The notes beneath the pieces are model-generated. The model ran no database searches and had not been told where the DNA came from. It saw only the letters and a program-made list of their open reading frames with translations. A stretch of DNA of 64,000 nucleotides from Paucimonas sp. GTDB taxonomy: Bacteria > Pseudomonadota > Gammaproteobacteria > Pseudomonadales > Pseudomonadaceae. The translations under genes were made by a program, and so were the position numbers. Below, one piece after another: positions 13,864 to 23,269 of this stretch. The stretch is from NCBI GenBank assembly GCA_031253995.1, contig JAIRVG010000054.1, positions 1-64,000 of the forward strand, written 5' to 3'. Position 1 is the first letter of the stretch. Each line of letters starts with the position of its first letter.

Positions 13864-14793
13864 ATGATGATTGGCATCAAAAGCATTGCGAGCTACGTGC
13901 CTGCCGCAGGTGTGGACAACTACGCTCAAGGCGCCAAGTTCGGCAAGGACGAAGACTTCATCCTCGGCAAGATCGGCTCGGCCTTCCTGCCACGCAAGAG
14001 CGACGAGCAGGAAACCTCGGACCTGTGCGTCGAAGCGGCCAACGCGCTGTTCGCCGCCAACCCCACGCTGTCGCGCGAGGCCATCGACGCGGTAATCGTG
14101 GTTACCCAGAACGGCGATGCCGAAGGCCTGCCGCACACTGCCGCGATCGTCCAGGACAAGCTCGGCCTGCCGACCCACGTCGCCGCCTTCGACATCTCCC
14201 TGGGCTGCTCCGGCTACGTCTACGGCATCTACGCGATGAAGGGCTTCATGGAAGCCACCGGCCTGAAGAACGGCCTGCTGATCACCGCCGATCCGTACTC
14301 GAAGATCGTCGACCCGGAAGACCGCAACACCACCATGCTCTTCGGCGATGCCGCCACCGCCACCTGGATGGGCGAGGACCCGGTCTGGGCCCTGGGCAAG
14401 TCGGCGTTCGGCACCGATGGCTCCGGCGCGGCGCACCTGAAGGTCACCGACGGCGTGTTCTTCATGAACGGCCGCCAGGTGTTCAACTTCGCCCTGCTCA
14501 AGGTGCCGGCGCACCTGCACGAGCTGCTTGAGCAATCGCAATTGTCCGCCGACGACATCGACGCCTTCTGCATCCACCAGGGCAGCGCGGCCATCGTCGA
14601 TGCCGTGGCACGACGCTTCGAAGACAAGCCGGAGAAGTTCGTCAAGGACATGGTCGAGACCGGCAATACCGTGTCGTCGAGCATTCCGCTGCTGCTGGAA
14701 AAACACGCCCTGGACACCACCTGGAAGCGCGTTGCGGTCAGCGGTTTCGGAGTCGGCCTGTCGTGGGGTTCGGCGATTCTCCATCGTCCGTGA
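13864..14793 (+). CDS. Beta-ketoacyl-ACP synthase III-like enzyme (FabH family)
   Basis: A thiolase-fold enzyme of 309 residues. The FabH triad is intact: Cys115 in SLGCSGYVYG, His238 in FCIHQGS and Asn268 in ETGNTVSSS. Canonical FabH joins acetyl-CoA to malonyl-ACP. A dedicated copy next to fliC is also known in the P. syringae flagellin glycosylation island (orf3), so a role in making or moving an acyl group for the glycan is plausible but unproven. It stands alone between pseI and maf with its own leader. ATG 13867 is an equally possible start, one codon later. Confidence 0.85.
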   Translation: MMIGIKSIASYVPAAGVDNYAQGAKFGKDEDFILGKIGSAFLPRKSDEQETSDLCVEAANALFAANPTLSREAIDAVIVVTQNGDAEGLPHTAAIVQDKLGLPTHVAAFDISLGCSGYVYGIYAMKGFMEATGLKNGLLITADPYSKIVDPEDRNTTMLFGDAATATWMGEDPVWALGKSAFGTDGSGAAHLKVTDGVFFMNGRQVFNFALLKVPAHLHELLEQSQLSADDIDAFCIHQGSAAIVDAVARRFEDKPEKFVKDMVETGNTVSSSIPLLLEKHALDTTWKRVAVSGFGVGLSWGSAILHRP

Positions 14794-14849
14794 CCTGAAA
14801 CCCTTCCCGAGGTAATCTCGGGCGTTTCGCAGGTAAGGAATGCTCACCG

Positions 14850-16139
14850 ATGAGCGAGTTTTTCCAGCGCAACGCCGAGATCCTCCAGGCCCGCTGGCCG
14901 GCGTTGTCGGTGCGCCTCGCGGCCGAGGACAGCGGCGCCGTCGATGCGCAGCTGGTCGAAGGCTTGGGCTCGACCCTCAGTGTCGACGGCATCCAGCTCA
15001 CCAGTCGTCATGACCGCCTCGCCGAGGCGCGCTTTCAGGCGGCCAGCCTGCCCGAAGCCGCGGTGCTGCATCTCTACGGCACCGGCCTTGGCGACCTTCA
15101 GGACGTGTTGCTGCAACGCCCCGGGCTGCAGCGCCTGCATGTGCATATCCTCAACGGCGCCCTGTTCGCCCTGGTCCTGCACCTGCTCGACCAGACCTCC
15201 TGGCTGGCCGATCCGCGAGTCGAGCTCGCCTGTGCCGGCGATGCCAGCGAGATCGCCTTGCCGTATTTCGCCCTGCCTGCGGAGCTGGTCCTGGCCGACG
15301 ACTTCAATGCCAGGATCCGCGACCGCCTGATCAGCGAAACCCACCTGACCTTCAACAACACCACCTTCGATGTGGCCGACCCGCACCTGCTGGAGTTGCT
15401 GGAGCGAAGCCTGCCGCTCTTGCGCGCCGACCATGACGTGGCGCAACTGTTCGGCAGCCGGGCAGGGCAGGAGGCCTTCGTGATCGCCACCGGGCCGAGC
15501 CTGCAAGGCCACCTGCCGGCCTTGAAGCGTGTTCGCGAGCAGGTCGGGCGGCCGTTGTTCATCGCCGTCGACACCGCCTACAAGCCGCTGCTGGCAGCGG
15601 GCATCACCCCGGACATCGTGGTCAGCGTCGACCACAAGATCCGCCTGCACCATCTGCCGCCCGAGGCGTCGGCGGACACTGCGCTGGTCTACATGCCCAT
15701 GCTCGATGTCGACACCGTCGCGCTCTGGCGCGGCCCGCGCTATGCCGCCTATTCCGACAGTGCCTTGTATGAGACGGTGCGCGAGGCGATTCCGCGGGGG
15801 CACCTGTTCGTAGGCGGCAGCGTCATTCATCCGGCGGCGGACCTGGCGGTGAAGATGGGCATGCGCCGGGTCACCCTGTTTGGCGCCGATTTCGCCTTCC
15901 CTGGCAACCGCACCCACACCGGCTGGGACGATGGCGTGCTCGGCCCGCAACTGTCCGCAGCACGTCACTGGGTGCTCGATGGTCATGGCCAGCGGGTACG
16001 CACCCAGTTGAATTTCCGCGGTTACCTCATCGAGCTGGAGCGCTTCATCGCCCGCCATCCACAGGTCGAGTTCTTCAATACCAGCCGCGCCGGCGCCCTG
16101 ATCGCCGGCAGCCGTTTCGCGCCGGAGTTCTGCCCATGA
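14850..16139 (+). CDS. maf: Maf-type motility-associated flagellin glycosyltransferase
   Basis: A 429-residue protein of the MAF_flag10 (DUF115) family. These cytoplasmic enzymes transfer nonulosonic acids such as pseudaminic acid to Ser or Thr of flagellin. Family features are IATGPSLQGHLPAL (about 211-224), AVDTAYKPLLAAGI, VSVDHK and LFGADFAFPGNRTHTG. The long N-terminal domain (about 1-190) is less conserved. Its position between the pse genes and fliC supports the flagellin target. Its stop overlaps the start of the small gene at 16136. Confidence 0.9.
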   Translation: MSEFFQRNAEILQARWPALSVRLAAEDSGAVDAQLVEGLGSTLSVDGIQLTSRHDRLAEARFQAASLPEAAVLHLYGTGLGDLQDVLLQRPGLQRLHVHILNGALFALVLHLLDQTSWLADPRVELACAGDASEIALPYFALPAELVLADDFNARIRDRLISETHLTFNNTTFDVADPHLLELLERSLPLLRADHDVAQLFGSRAGQEAFVIATGPSLQGHLPALKRVREQVGRPLFIAVDTAYKPLLAAGITPDIVVSVDHKIRLHHLPPEASADTALVYMPMLDVDTVALWRGPRYAAYSDSALYETVREAIPRGHLFVGGSVIHPAADLAVKMGMRRVTLFGADFAFPGNRTHTGWDDGVLGPQLSAARHWVLDGHGQRVRTQLNFRGYLIELERFIARHPQVEFFNTSRAGALIAGSRFAPEFCP

Positions 16140-16396
16140 CCGCGTTCCAGGAAAATGCCCGGCGCTGTGCCGGCCTGTTTCGTCTCGGGCGCGATGTCGA
16201 GGCGGGGATGGCCATGGTCGAGCTGTTCGAGGCCGCCCCAAGCCTGTTCGGCCAGGCCCCGCAGACGCTGCAGGGGCAATTTGCCGCGCTGTTCGGCGAG
16301 TTGCTGGCGGCACAGCAGCGCCAGGACTGGATCGCCCTGGCCGACAGCCTGGAGTACGAACTGGTGAATCTGATCGAGCAGGCAGCTTCAGCCTGA
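16136..16396 (+). CDS. Small helical protein coupled to Maf, function unknown
   Basis: The 86-residue product (MTAFQENARRCAGLF...) overlaps the maf stop in an ATGA junction, so it is very probably translated with maf. It looks entirely helical, Leu/Ala/Gln-rich and mildly acidic, without Cys pairs, a signal peptide or a membrane segment. Size and composition recall small flagellar chaperones, but I recognise no defined family. A partner or regulator of Maf, or a flagellin-binding factor, would fit the context. Confidence 0.7.
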   Translation: MTAFQENARRCAGLFRLGRDVEAGMAMVELFEAAPSLFGQAPQTLQGQFAALFGELLAAQQRQDWIALADSLEYELVNLIEQAASA

Positions 16397-16399
16397 AAC

Positions 16400-16415
16400 T
16401 GTGATGGCCATCACA
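16400..16415. promoter_or_regulatory. CRP/Vfr-type palindrome upstream of fliC
   Basis: TGTGATGGCCATCACA is a perfect 16-bp palindrome that matches the CRP core TGTGA-N6-TCACA exactly. A second half site TGTGATGGC occurs at about 16480. It lies about 110 bases before the sigma-28 -35 element of fliC and just after the preceding stop codon. Binding by Vfr or CRP is inferred from the consensus only. Confidence 0.6.
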
Positions 16416-16507
16416 CTGGGCTGACCGTTTGCTTTTCCTGCGCCTCCCGGCAAGTGCCTGATTTACAAGGGGTGGCCGTGTGATGGCATTTTTTTTTGAA
16501 AAACCCC

Positions 16508-16534
16508 TAAAGCAATCCTCGAACCCGGCGATAA
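16508..16534 (+). promoter_or_regulatory. Sigma-28 (FliA) promoter of fliC
   Basis: TAAAGCAA-N11-GGCGATAA closely matches the flagellar sigma-28 consensus TAAAGTTT-N11-GCCGATAA. The spacing is exact. The fliC start codon lies 80 bases downstream. Confidence 0.9.
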
Positions 16535-16614
16535 ACATTACGTAGGTTCTCTAGGCCACACCCGGCGGATGCCAGGGCCGGAAGCCGAAGTATCCATCCA
16601 ACGAGGAATTCGTC

Positions 16615-17469
16615 ATGGCTTTAACCGTTAACACCAACACCACTTCGCTGGGCGTGCAGAAGAACCTGAACAAAGCTTCCGACGCACTGAGCACCTCGAT
16701 GTCCCGCCTGTCGTCCGGCCTGCGTATCAACAGCGCCAAAGACGACGCCGCTGGTCAGCAGATCGCCAACAAACTGCAAACCATGGTCACCGGTACCACC
16801 GTTGCCATCAAGAACGCCAACGACGGTAACTCGATCACCCAGACCGCTGAAGGCGCTCTGTCGGAAATCACCAACATCCTGCAGCGTATGCGTGAGCTGG
16901 CTCTGCAATCGCGTAACGACTCGAACGGCACCACTGAACGTGCTGCTCTGAACAAAGAGTTCGCCGCCAAGTCCGACGAAATCACCCGTATCGCCACCTC
17001 CACCACCTACGGCACCAGCAAGCAACTGCTGAACGGTTCCGCTGGCACCATGGAGTTCCAGGTCGGTGCGATGACCGGTACCAGCCAGATCCTCAGCGTT
17101 TCGATGACCTCCAGCTTCGTGGCGACCGCCCTGGCTGTTGGTACCGGCGCCCTGGCGATCTCCGGTACTTCGGACTCCGCAGTTCACACCGCTGTTGACG
17201 GCGCGATCACCGCGATCGACGCTGCACTGCAAAAAGTTGACGACAAGAAGTCCGAGCTGGGTGCTATCCAGAACCGCTTCCAGTCCACCATCAACAACCT
17301 GCAGAGCATGAACGAGAACTCGGCTGCCGCCATGGGCCGTGTTCAGGATACCGACTTCGCCTCGGAAACCGCTCAGCTGACCAAGCAGCAGACCCTGCAA
17401 CAGGCTTCGACCGCAGTTCTGGCCCAGGCCAACCAACTGCCATCCGCCGTACTGAAACTGCTTCAGTAA
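16615..17469 (+). CDS. fliC: Flagellin
   Basis: Major filament subunit, exported by the flagellar type III system and polymerised under the FliD cap. It is 284 residues: a conserved N-terminal D0/D1 region (about 1-140, ALTVNTNTTSLGVQKNL, SSGLRINSAKDDAAGQQIAN) and a conserved C-terminal region (about 200-284, ending SAVLKLLQ). The variable centre is very short and rich in Ser and Thr (about 140-195), so D2/D3 domains are missing. Those residues are likely glycan sites, given the pse and maf genes. Codons are biased toward GCT, CGT and GGT, unlike neighbouring genes, as in highly expressed genes. A sigma-28 promoter precedes it and a terminator follows. Confidence 0.98.
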   Translation: MALTVNTNTTSLGVQKNLNKASDALSTSMSRLSSGLRINSAKDDAAGQQIANKLQTMVTGTTVAIKNANDGNSITQTAEGALSEITNILQRMRELALQSRNDSNGTTERAALNKEFAAKSDEITRIATSTTYGTSKQLLNGSAGTMEFQVGAMTGTSQILSVSMTSSFVATALAVGTGALAISGTSDSAVHTAVDGAITAIDAALQKVDDKKSELGAIQNRFQSTINNLQSMNENSAAAMGRVQDTDFASETAQLTKQQTLQQASTAVLAQANQLPSAVLKLLQ

Positions 17470-17483
17470 CAGCTACGATGAAG

Positions 17484-17517
17484 AGCGAGGGCGTGCGCGA
17501 GCATTCCCTCGCTTTTT
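17484..17517 (+). terminator. Intrinsic terminator after fliC
   Basis: AGCGAGGG (17484-17491) pairs with CCCTCGCT (17506-17513) and a T-run follows. It separates abundant fliC mRNA from flaG. Confidence 0.88.
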
Positions 17518-17536
17518 ACTTTGGAGGTGATGGACG

Positions 17537-17905
17537 ATGGACATGAGCGTCAGATTGAACGCGTCTTACCCGGCTCCGGCGGCAGCCGCGGCCCAGCAGG
17601 ACAAGACTGCTGAGCAGGGTGCGTCCGACAAGGTCCACAGCAAGCCGAGCCTTGCAGCTGTGGTCAAAGAGCAGAAAGAGACCGGCACCGATCTCAAGGA
17701 AGCGGTGAAGGGTCTTCAGGATTATGTCCAGTCGTTGCAGCGCAACCTGGAATTTTCGGTGGACGAGTCCACCGGAACGACCGTCGTCAAGGTGGTCGCC
17801 CGTGACAGTGGCGAGGTGATTCGGCAGATTCCGTCGGAGACCGCCCTGGAGCTGGCGAAGAGCCTGCAGGACGTCAACAGCCTGCTTTTCGACGAAAAGG
17901 TCTGA
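17537..17905 (+). CDS. flaG: FlaG family flagellar protein
   Basis: A 122-residue protein. The low-complexity Ala/Gln/Lys-rich N-terminus (about 1-60) precedes a conserved FlaG domain (about 65-118: LQRNLEFSVDESTGTTVVKVVARDSGEVIRQIPSE). FlaG affects filament length in several polar flagellates; its mechanism is not settled. GGAGG lies 9 bases before ATG 17537. It follows the fliC terminator, so it may be expressed by readthrough or by an unseen promoter. Confidence 0.92.
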   Translation: MDMSVRLNASYPAPAAAAAQQDKTAEQGASDKVHSKPSLAAVVKEQKETGTDLKEAVKGLQDYVQSLQRNLEFSVDESTGTTVVKVVARDSGEVIRQIPSETALELAKSLQDVNSLLFDEKV

Positions 17906-17986
17906 AAGCGGTACGAAATTTGTAACATCCCTGGTTCGTGGCCAGTGATGGTCAAGCGTTTGGCGTGAACCAAAAAGGAGAGAACA

Positions 17987-19393
17987 ATGGCAAGTCCAAT
18001 TCTACCGGCCCTCGGCCTTGGCAGTGGTCTGGACACCTCTGCGATCGTCAAAGCCTTGGTTGACGCCGAAAAAACGCCCAAGCAGAACCAGCTCGATCGC
18101 CAGACCAAGGCCAACACCAGCTCCATCTCCGCGATCGGCAGCCTGAAGAGCGCGCTGGCGACCTTCAAGACGGCGCTGGAGAAGCTCGGTAGCACCACCA
18201 CCCCGCAATTCATCGGCTATTCGGCGACCTCCTCCGACGACAAGAACGTCAAGGCGACGGCGAACCAGTTCGCGGTGAATGGCAGCTACTCCGTCGAAGT
18301 GCAGAAGCTGGCGACGGCGTCGAAGGTGGCCAGCCAGCGTTTCGACGACAACACCGCAGCGATCAGCGAAGGCACCCTGGAGATATCGCAGGGCGTCAAT
18401 GGTGAAAAGTTCAAGGTCGAGATCGCCGCTGGCGCCACCCTGCAGTCGGTGCGTGACTCGATCAACAGCACCCTGACCGCCAAGGGCATCACCGCCAACA
18501 TCATCAACGATGGCACCGGCTCGCGTCTGGTCCTGACCTCGACCAACACCGGTGCGGGCTCGGACATCTCCGTCAGCGGCATCAGCGAGCTGGAAATCAC
18601 TGGCACTACCGCGATGTCGGGTGCTGGCGCCGGATACATTTCCGCCCTGGCCCAGGACGCCGAGTTCAAGATTGACGGCATGTCGCTGACCAGCAAATCC
18701 AACAAGGTCGAGAATGCCGTCAGTGGCATGACCTTCGAGCTGATTGCCGAAAACTCCAAGGCCACGGTCAATGTCACCACCAACAACGATGGCCTGAAGA
18801 AGTCGGTGCAGAGCTTCGTCGACGCCTACAACGCGCTGGTGACCACCATCAACGGCCTGAGCCAGACGCCGAAGAATGCCGATGGCACCCTGGGTACCGC
18901 ACCGGCACTGGCTGGCGACTCGATGGTCCGCGGGATGCTGACGGCGATTCGCAACGAGCTGGTGACGACCAGCACCGGTGGCAACGGTTCGCTCAAGGTC
19001 CTGTCGCAGCTTGGCATCAACACTGTGCAGAGTACCGGCCTGCTGGAGCTCGACAGCACCAAGTTCACCGCAGCCCTGGATACCCAGAAGCTGGGTGGCG
19101 AAATCCAGAGCCTGTTCTCCGGTGACAATGGCTTGTCCAAGCGCCTGACCACGGCGCTGGAGCCCTTCACCGCTACCGATGGCGTGCTGGCGGATCGCTC
19201 GAAGATCCTCGAGAGCGCCAAGAAGAACCTGAGCATGCAGCAGTCGACGCTGGATTCGCGGATCACCGCGATGACCGCCTCGCTGACCAAGAAGTACAAC
19301 ACCATGGATACCCTGGTGGGTCAGCTGAACGCCCAGCGTGATAACATCACGTCGATCTTCAGTGCGATGGCGGCCCAGCAGAAAAACTCCTGA
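17987..19393 (+). CDS. fliD: Flagellar filament cap protein (hook-associated protein 2)
   Basis: It forms the cap that folds flagellin into the growing filament tip. The 468 residues begin with the FliD N-terminal segment ILPALGLGSGLDTSAIVKALVDAEKTP. The C-terminal coiled-coil domain (about 230-468) ends with KKYNTMDTLVGQLNAQRDNITSIF. A strong ribosome site (AAGGAGA) precedes the ATG. I could not find a convincing sigma-54 or sigma-28 element in the 81-bp gap upstream. A terminator follows, which separates it from fliS. Confidence 0.97.
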   Translation: MASPILPALGLGSGLDTSAIVKALVDAEKTPKQNQLDRQTKANTSSISAIGSLKSALATFKTALEKLGSTTTPQFIGYSATSSDDKNVKATANQFAVNGSYSVEVQKLATASKVASQRFDDNTAAISEGTLEISQGVNGEKFKVEIAAGATLQSVRDSINSTLTAKGITANIINDGTGSRLVLTSTNTGAGSDISVSGISELEITGTTAMSGAGAGYISALAQDAEFKIDGMSLTSKSNKVENAVSGMTFELIAENSKATVNVTTNNDGLKKSVQSFVDAYNALVTTINGLSQTPKNADGTLGTAPALAGDSMVRGMLTAIRNELVTTSTGGNGSLKVLSQLGINTVQSTGLLELDSTKFTAALDTQKLGGEIQSLFSGDNGLSKRLTTALEPFTATDGVLADRSKILESAKKNLSMQQSTLDSRITAMTASLTKKYNTMDTLVGQLNAQRDNITSIFSAMAAQQKNS

Positions 19394-19408
19394 TCCGCGC
19401 GTAACGCC

Positions 19409-19447
19409 AAAAGCCCGGCAGTGCCAATCCAGCATGTCGGGCTTTTT
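19409..19447 (+). terminator. Intrinsic terminator after fliD
   Basis: AAAAGCCCG (19409-19417) and CGGGCTTTTT (19438-19447) form the stem and T-tract. The A-run before the stem could allow function on the reverse strand too. Confidence 0.85.
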
Positions 19448-19457
19448 GCATTTTTCC

Positions 19458-19484
19458 TAAAGTTTTTTGACGCGGCGCCGATAG
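19458..19484 (+). promoter_or_regulatory. Sigma-28 (FliA) promoter of fliS
   Basis: TAAAGTTT-N11-GCCGATAG matches the sigma-28 consensus at 15 of 16 specified bases. It lies just after the fliD terminator and 39 bases before the fliS start, so the chaperone genes appear to have their own late promoter. Confidence 0.88.
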
Positions 19485-19523
19485 CCCGGTCATAGAGACA
19501 ACCGTTTTGGTGAGGTACACGCA

Positions 19524-19907
19524 ATGAATCCGATGTTGGCCCTTCGGCAGTATCAGAAAATCAGTGCACAGGCGCAGACGTCCGAAGCCAGCCCGCACCG
19601 CCTGGTGCAGATGCTGATGGAAGGCGGCCTGGACCGTATTGCCCAGGCCAAGGGCTCCCTGGAACGCAAGGACATCGCCGGCAAGGGCATCGCCATCGGC
19701 AAGGCCATCGGCATCGTCGGCGGCCTGCGTGAAGGCCTGGACCGGGACAACATGACCGATGAACTTGTGCGTCTGGACAGCCTCTACCTGTACATGACCC
19801 GTCGCCTGACCGACGCCAACCTGAAGAACGACATCGCCGCGCTGGACGAAGTAAGCGATCTGTTGACCACGGTCAAGGAAGGCTGGGACGCGGTTGCCCC
19901 ACAATAA
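19524..19907 (+). CDS. fliS: Flagellin export chaperone FliS
   Basis: A 127-residue, all-helical cytoplasmic chaperone that binds the C-terminus of flagellin and prevents early polymerisation. Family features are MNPMLALRQYQKISAQAQTSEASPHRLVQMLMEGGLDRIAQAKG and LDSLYLYMTRRLTDANLKND. It lies between the fliD terminator and the fliT-like gene, and a sigma-28 promoter precedes it. Confidence 0.95.
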   Translation: MNPMLALRQYQKISAQAQTSEASPHRLVQMLMEGGLDRIAQAKGSLERKDIAGKGIAIGKAIGIVGGLREGLDRDNMTDELVRLDSLYLYMTRRLTDANLKNDIAALDEVSDLLTTVKEGWDAVAPQ

Positions 19908-19930
19908 CCAGTTGCGATGAGGGTATCGTG

Positions 19931-20227
19931 ATGAGTGCTGTGCTCAAGCGAATCGAGGAAACCCGGGAGGCGCTGGTCGGTGCACTGGCCAAGCGCGACT
20001 GGGAAGCGGTGGGCGAACTGGATCAGGCCTGCCGTGTCTGCATGGACGAGGTGATGAGCGCGGAAGTGGTCGACGAGGAAGCGCTGCGGGACAATCTCCA
20101 GGACCTGCTCGGGGTCTACCGTCAGTTGATCGACGTGGCCACCGAGGAGCGTCAGGCGATTGCCGACGAGATGTCAAAGATCAAGCAGGCGCAACAGGCG
20201 ACAAAGGTATACCATCTGTACCGCTGA
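19931..20227 (+). CDS. FliT-like chaperone / FleP-like protein
   Basis: A 98-residue helical protein at the place of PA1096 (fleP) in P. aeruginosa, directly after fliS and before fleQ. Its size and helical pattern (LKRIEETREALVGALAKRDWEAVGELDQACR) fit FliT-type chaperones of FliD. Sequence similarity to enterobacterial FliT is too weak to be decisive by eye. ATG 19931 has GAGG at 8 bases; GTG 19928, one codon earlier, is possible. It is probably co-transcribed with fliS. Confidence 0.75.
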   Translation: MSAVLKRIEETREALVGALAKRDWEAVGELDQACRVCMDEVMSAEVVDEEALRDNLQDLLGVYRQLIDVATEERQAIADEMSKIKQAQQATKVYHLYR

Positions 20228-20279
20228 AGGTGGGATCGAAAATCAGTCGCGCGCCATAAATTTGACTGTGAAGGGTTTT

Positions 20280-20307
20280 TTGACTTAACTAGTGGCTGTT
20301 TTCTAAT
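20280..20307 (+). promoter_or_regulatory. Probable sigma-70 promoter of fleQ
   Basis: TTGACT-N16-TCTAAT matches the housekeeping -35 and -10 consensus at 5 of 6 bases each, 90 bases before fleQ. This fits fleQ as a sigma-54-independent top-level gene. No good CRP/Vfr palindrome was seen in this gap. Confidence 0.55.
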
Positions 20308-20397
20308 TTCAGACGTCCGAACACTGACCGTTCAGTCGGAATGATGTCGAGCATGCCCGTCCACGGGCCTCGAGTTGACTAGGGAAGTTGCTATTGC

Positions 20398-21873
<1,476 letters not shown>

Positions 21874-21934
21874 CGCCTGTTCGTTGCGCTGGCCCGCGTC
21901 GCTGTCATAAAACCTTTCTTTGTGTGTGGTAAAG

Positions 21935-21955
21935 GCCCGTGTTCACGGGCTTTTT
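21935..21955 (+). terminator. Intrinsic terminator after fleQ
   Basis: GCCCGTG (21935-21941) and CACGGGC (21944-21950) form a compact stem followed by TTTTT. It isolates fleQ from fleSR. Confidence 0.85.
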
Positions 21956-21995
21956 CAGTCCTCCCCGATTTCTTGGCGAATGACGCAAAAGTTTC

Positions 21996-22011
21996 CGGCA
22001 TGGCTATTGCT
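21996..22011 (+). promoter_or_regulatory. Sigma-54 promoter of fleSR
   Basis: CGGCATGGCTATTGCT has GG and GC separated by 10 bases and the TTGC of the -12 box. FleQ and RpoN dependence of fleSR is established in P. aeruginosa. Confidence 0.75.
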
Positions 22012-22063
22012 ACACCGCTGGCAACATACCGTTTTATGACGGTAAGCCATGCGAGAGAGCACG

Positions 22064-23269
22064 ATGCCCCACGCCGCCACCACTTCCCCTGAGCCCCAGC
22101 GCGCGGATGCCGCCGAGCAACAGAGCCGCGTCGGCCTGGAGCAGGCGTTCGCCCTGTTCGACCAGATGTCGACCCAGCTCAGCCAGTCCTACAACCTGCT
22201 CGAAGCCCGGGTTACCGAGCTCAAGGGTGAGCTGGAAGTGGTCAGTGCCCAGCGCATGGCCGAACTGGCGGAAAAGGAACGCCTGGCCAATCGCCTGCAG
22301 AACCTGCTGGACCTGTTGCCTGGCGGAGTCATCGTCATCGACGGCCACGGCCTGGTGCGCGAGGCCAATCCGGCGGCCTGCGAGCTGCTCGGCGAGCCGC
22401 TGGTGGGGGAGTTGTGGCGCCAGGTGATCGTCCGCAGCTTCGCCCCGCGGGAAGACGACGGCCATGAAATTTCCTTGCGCGACGGTCGTCGCCTGTCGAT
22501 TTCCACCCGTTCCCTGGATGCCGAGCCGGGCCAGCTGGTGTTGCTCAACGACCTGACCGAAACCCGTCATCTGCAAGACCAGCTGGCCCGCCACGAACGG
22601 CTGTCCACCCTCGGGCGCATGGTTGCCTCGCTGGCCCACCAGATCCGCACGCCGCTTTCCGCAGCCCTGCTCTATGCCAGTCACCTGGCCGAGCAGGACC
22701 TGCCGCTGGACACCCGCCAGCGCTTCGCCGGCAATCTCAAGGAGCGCCTGCACGAGCTGGAGCATCAGGTCCGGGACATGCTGGTGTTCGCCCGTGGCGA
22801 GTTGCCGCTGACCGACCGCCTGACGCCCAAGGCCCTGTTTCAGGCCTTGCAGCAGGCGGCGCAGACCCAGGTCCATGGCCATGAGGTGCGCTGGCAGTGC
22901 GACAGTCACCTGGGCGAGTTGCTGTGCAATCGCGACACCCTGGTCGGCGCGCTGCTGAACCTGATCGAGAATGCCCTGCAGGCCAGCGACAGTTGCGCGC
23001 GCCTGAAGATTCACCTGTATCGCCGGGGTAACACCCTGCGCCTGAGCGTCAGCGACGCGGGAGCGGGAATCGATGCCGCGTTGCTGCAGCGCCTGGGCGA
23101 GCCCTTCCTGACCACCAAGACCACCGGCACCGGCCTCGGCCTGGCGGTGGTGACGGCGGTTGCCCGTGCCCACCGGGGCGAGTTGCTCCTGCGTTCGCGC
23201 AAGGGGCGCGGTACCTGCGCAATCGTGACCTTGCCGTTGCTCGGCGCTTCGGCGGAGGTTTCGGCATGA
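22064..23269 (+). CDS. fleS: Flagellar sensor histidine kinase FleS
   Basis: A cytoplasmic kinase of 401 residues without membrane segments; it phosphorylates FleR to turn on class III genes. An N-terminal coiled coil (about 25-80) leads into a PAS domain (about 82-170, GGVIVIDGHGLVREANPAACELLG). His192 in ASLAHQIRTPLS is the phosphorylation site. The ATPase domain shows NLIENALQAS, SDAGAGID and TGTGLGLAVV. ATG 22064 has GAGAGA upstream; an in-frame ATG at 22049 would add five residues and has a poorer ribosome site. The 3' end overlaps fleR (ATGA). Confidence 0.95.
   Translation: MPHAATTSPEPQRADAAEQQSRVGLEQAFALFDQMSTQLSQSYNLLEARVTELKGELEVVSAQRMAELAEKERLANRLQNLLDLLPGGVIVIDGHGLVREANPAACELLGEPLVGELWRQVIVRSFAPREDDGHEISLRDGRRLSISTRSLDAEPGQLVLLNDLTETRHLQDQLARHERLSTLGRMVASLAHQIRTPLSAALLYASHLAEQDLPLDTRQRFAGNLKERLHELEHQVRDMLVFARGELPLTDRLTPKALFQALQQAAQTQVHGHEVRWQCDSHLGELLCNRDTLVGALLNLIENALQASDSCARLKIHLYRRGNTLRLSVSDAGAGIDAALLQRLGEPFLTTKTTGTGLGLAVVTAVARAHRGELLLRSRKGRGTCAIVTLPLLGASAEVSA

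Noticed and set aside
16400..16415. The palindrome after the maf operon as a terminator
   Set aside because: It has no loop and no following T-run; the CRP-type match is a better explanation.
17906..17986. Search for a sigma-54 or sigma-28 promoter before fliD
   Set aside because: No segment has the GG-N10-GC spacing with a fair -12 box, nor a sigma-28 -10 element, so none is called.
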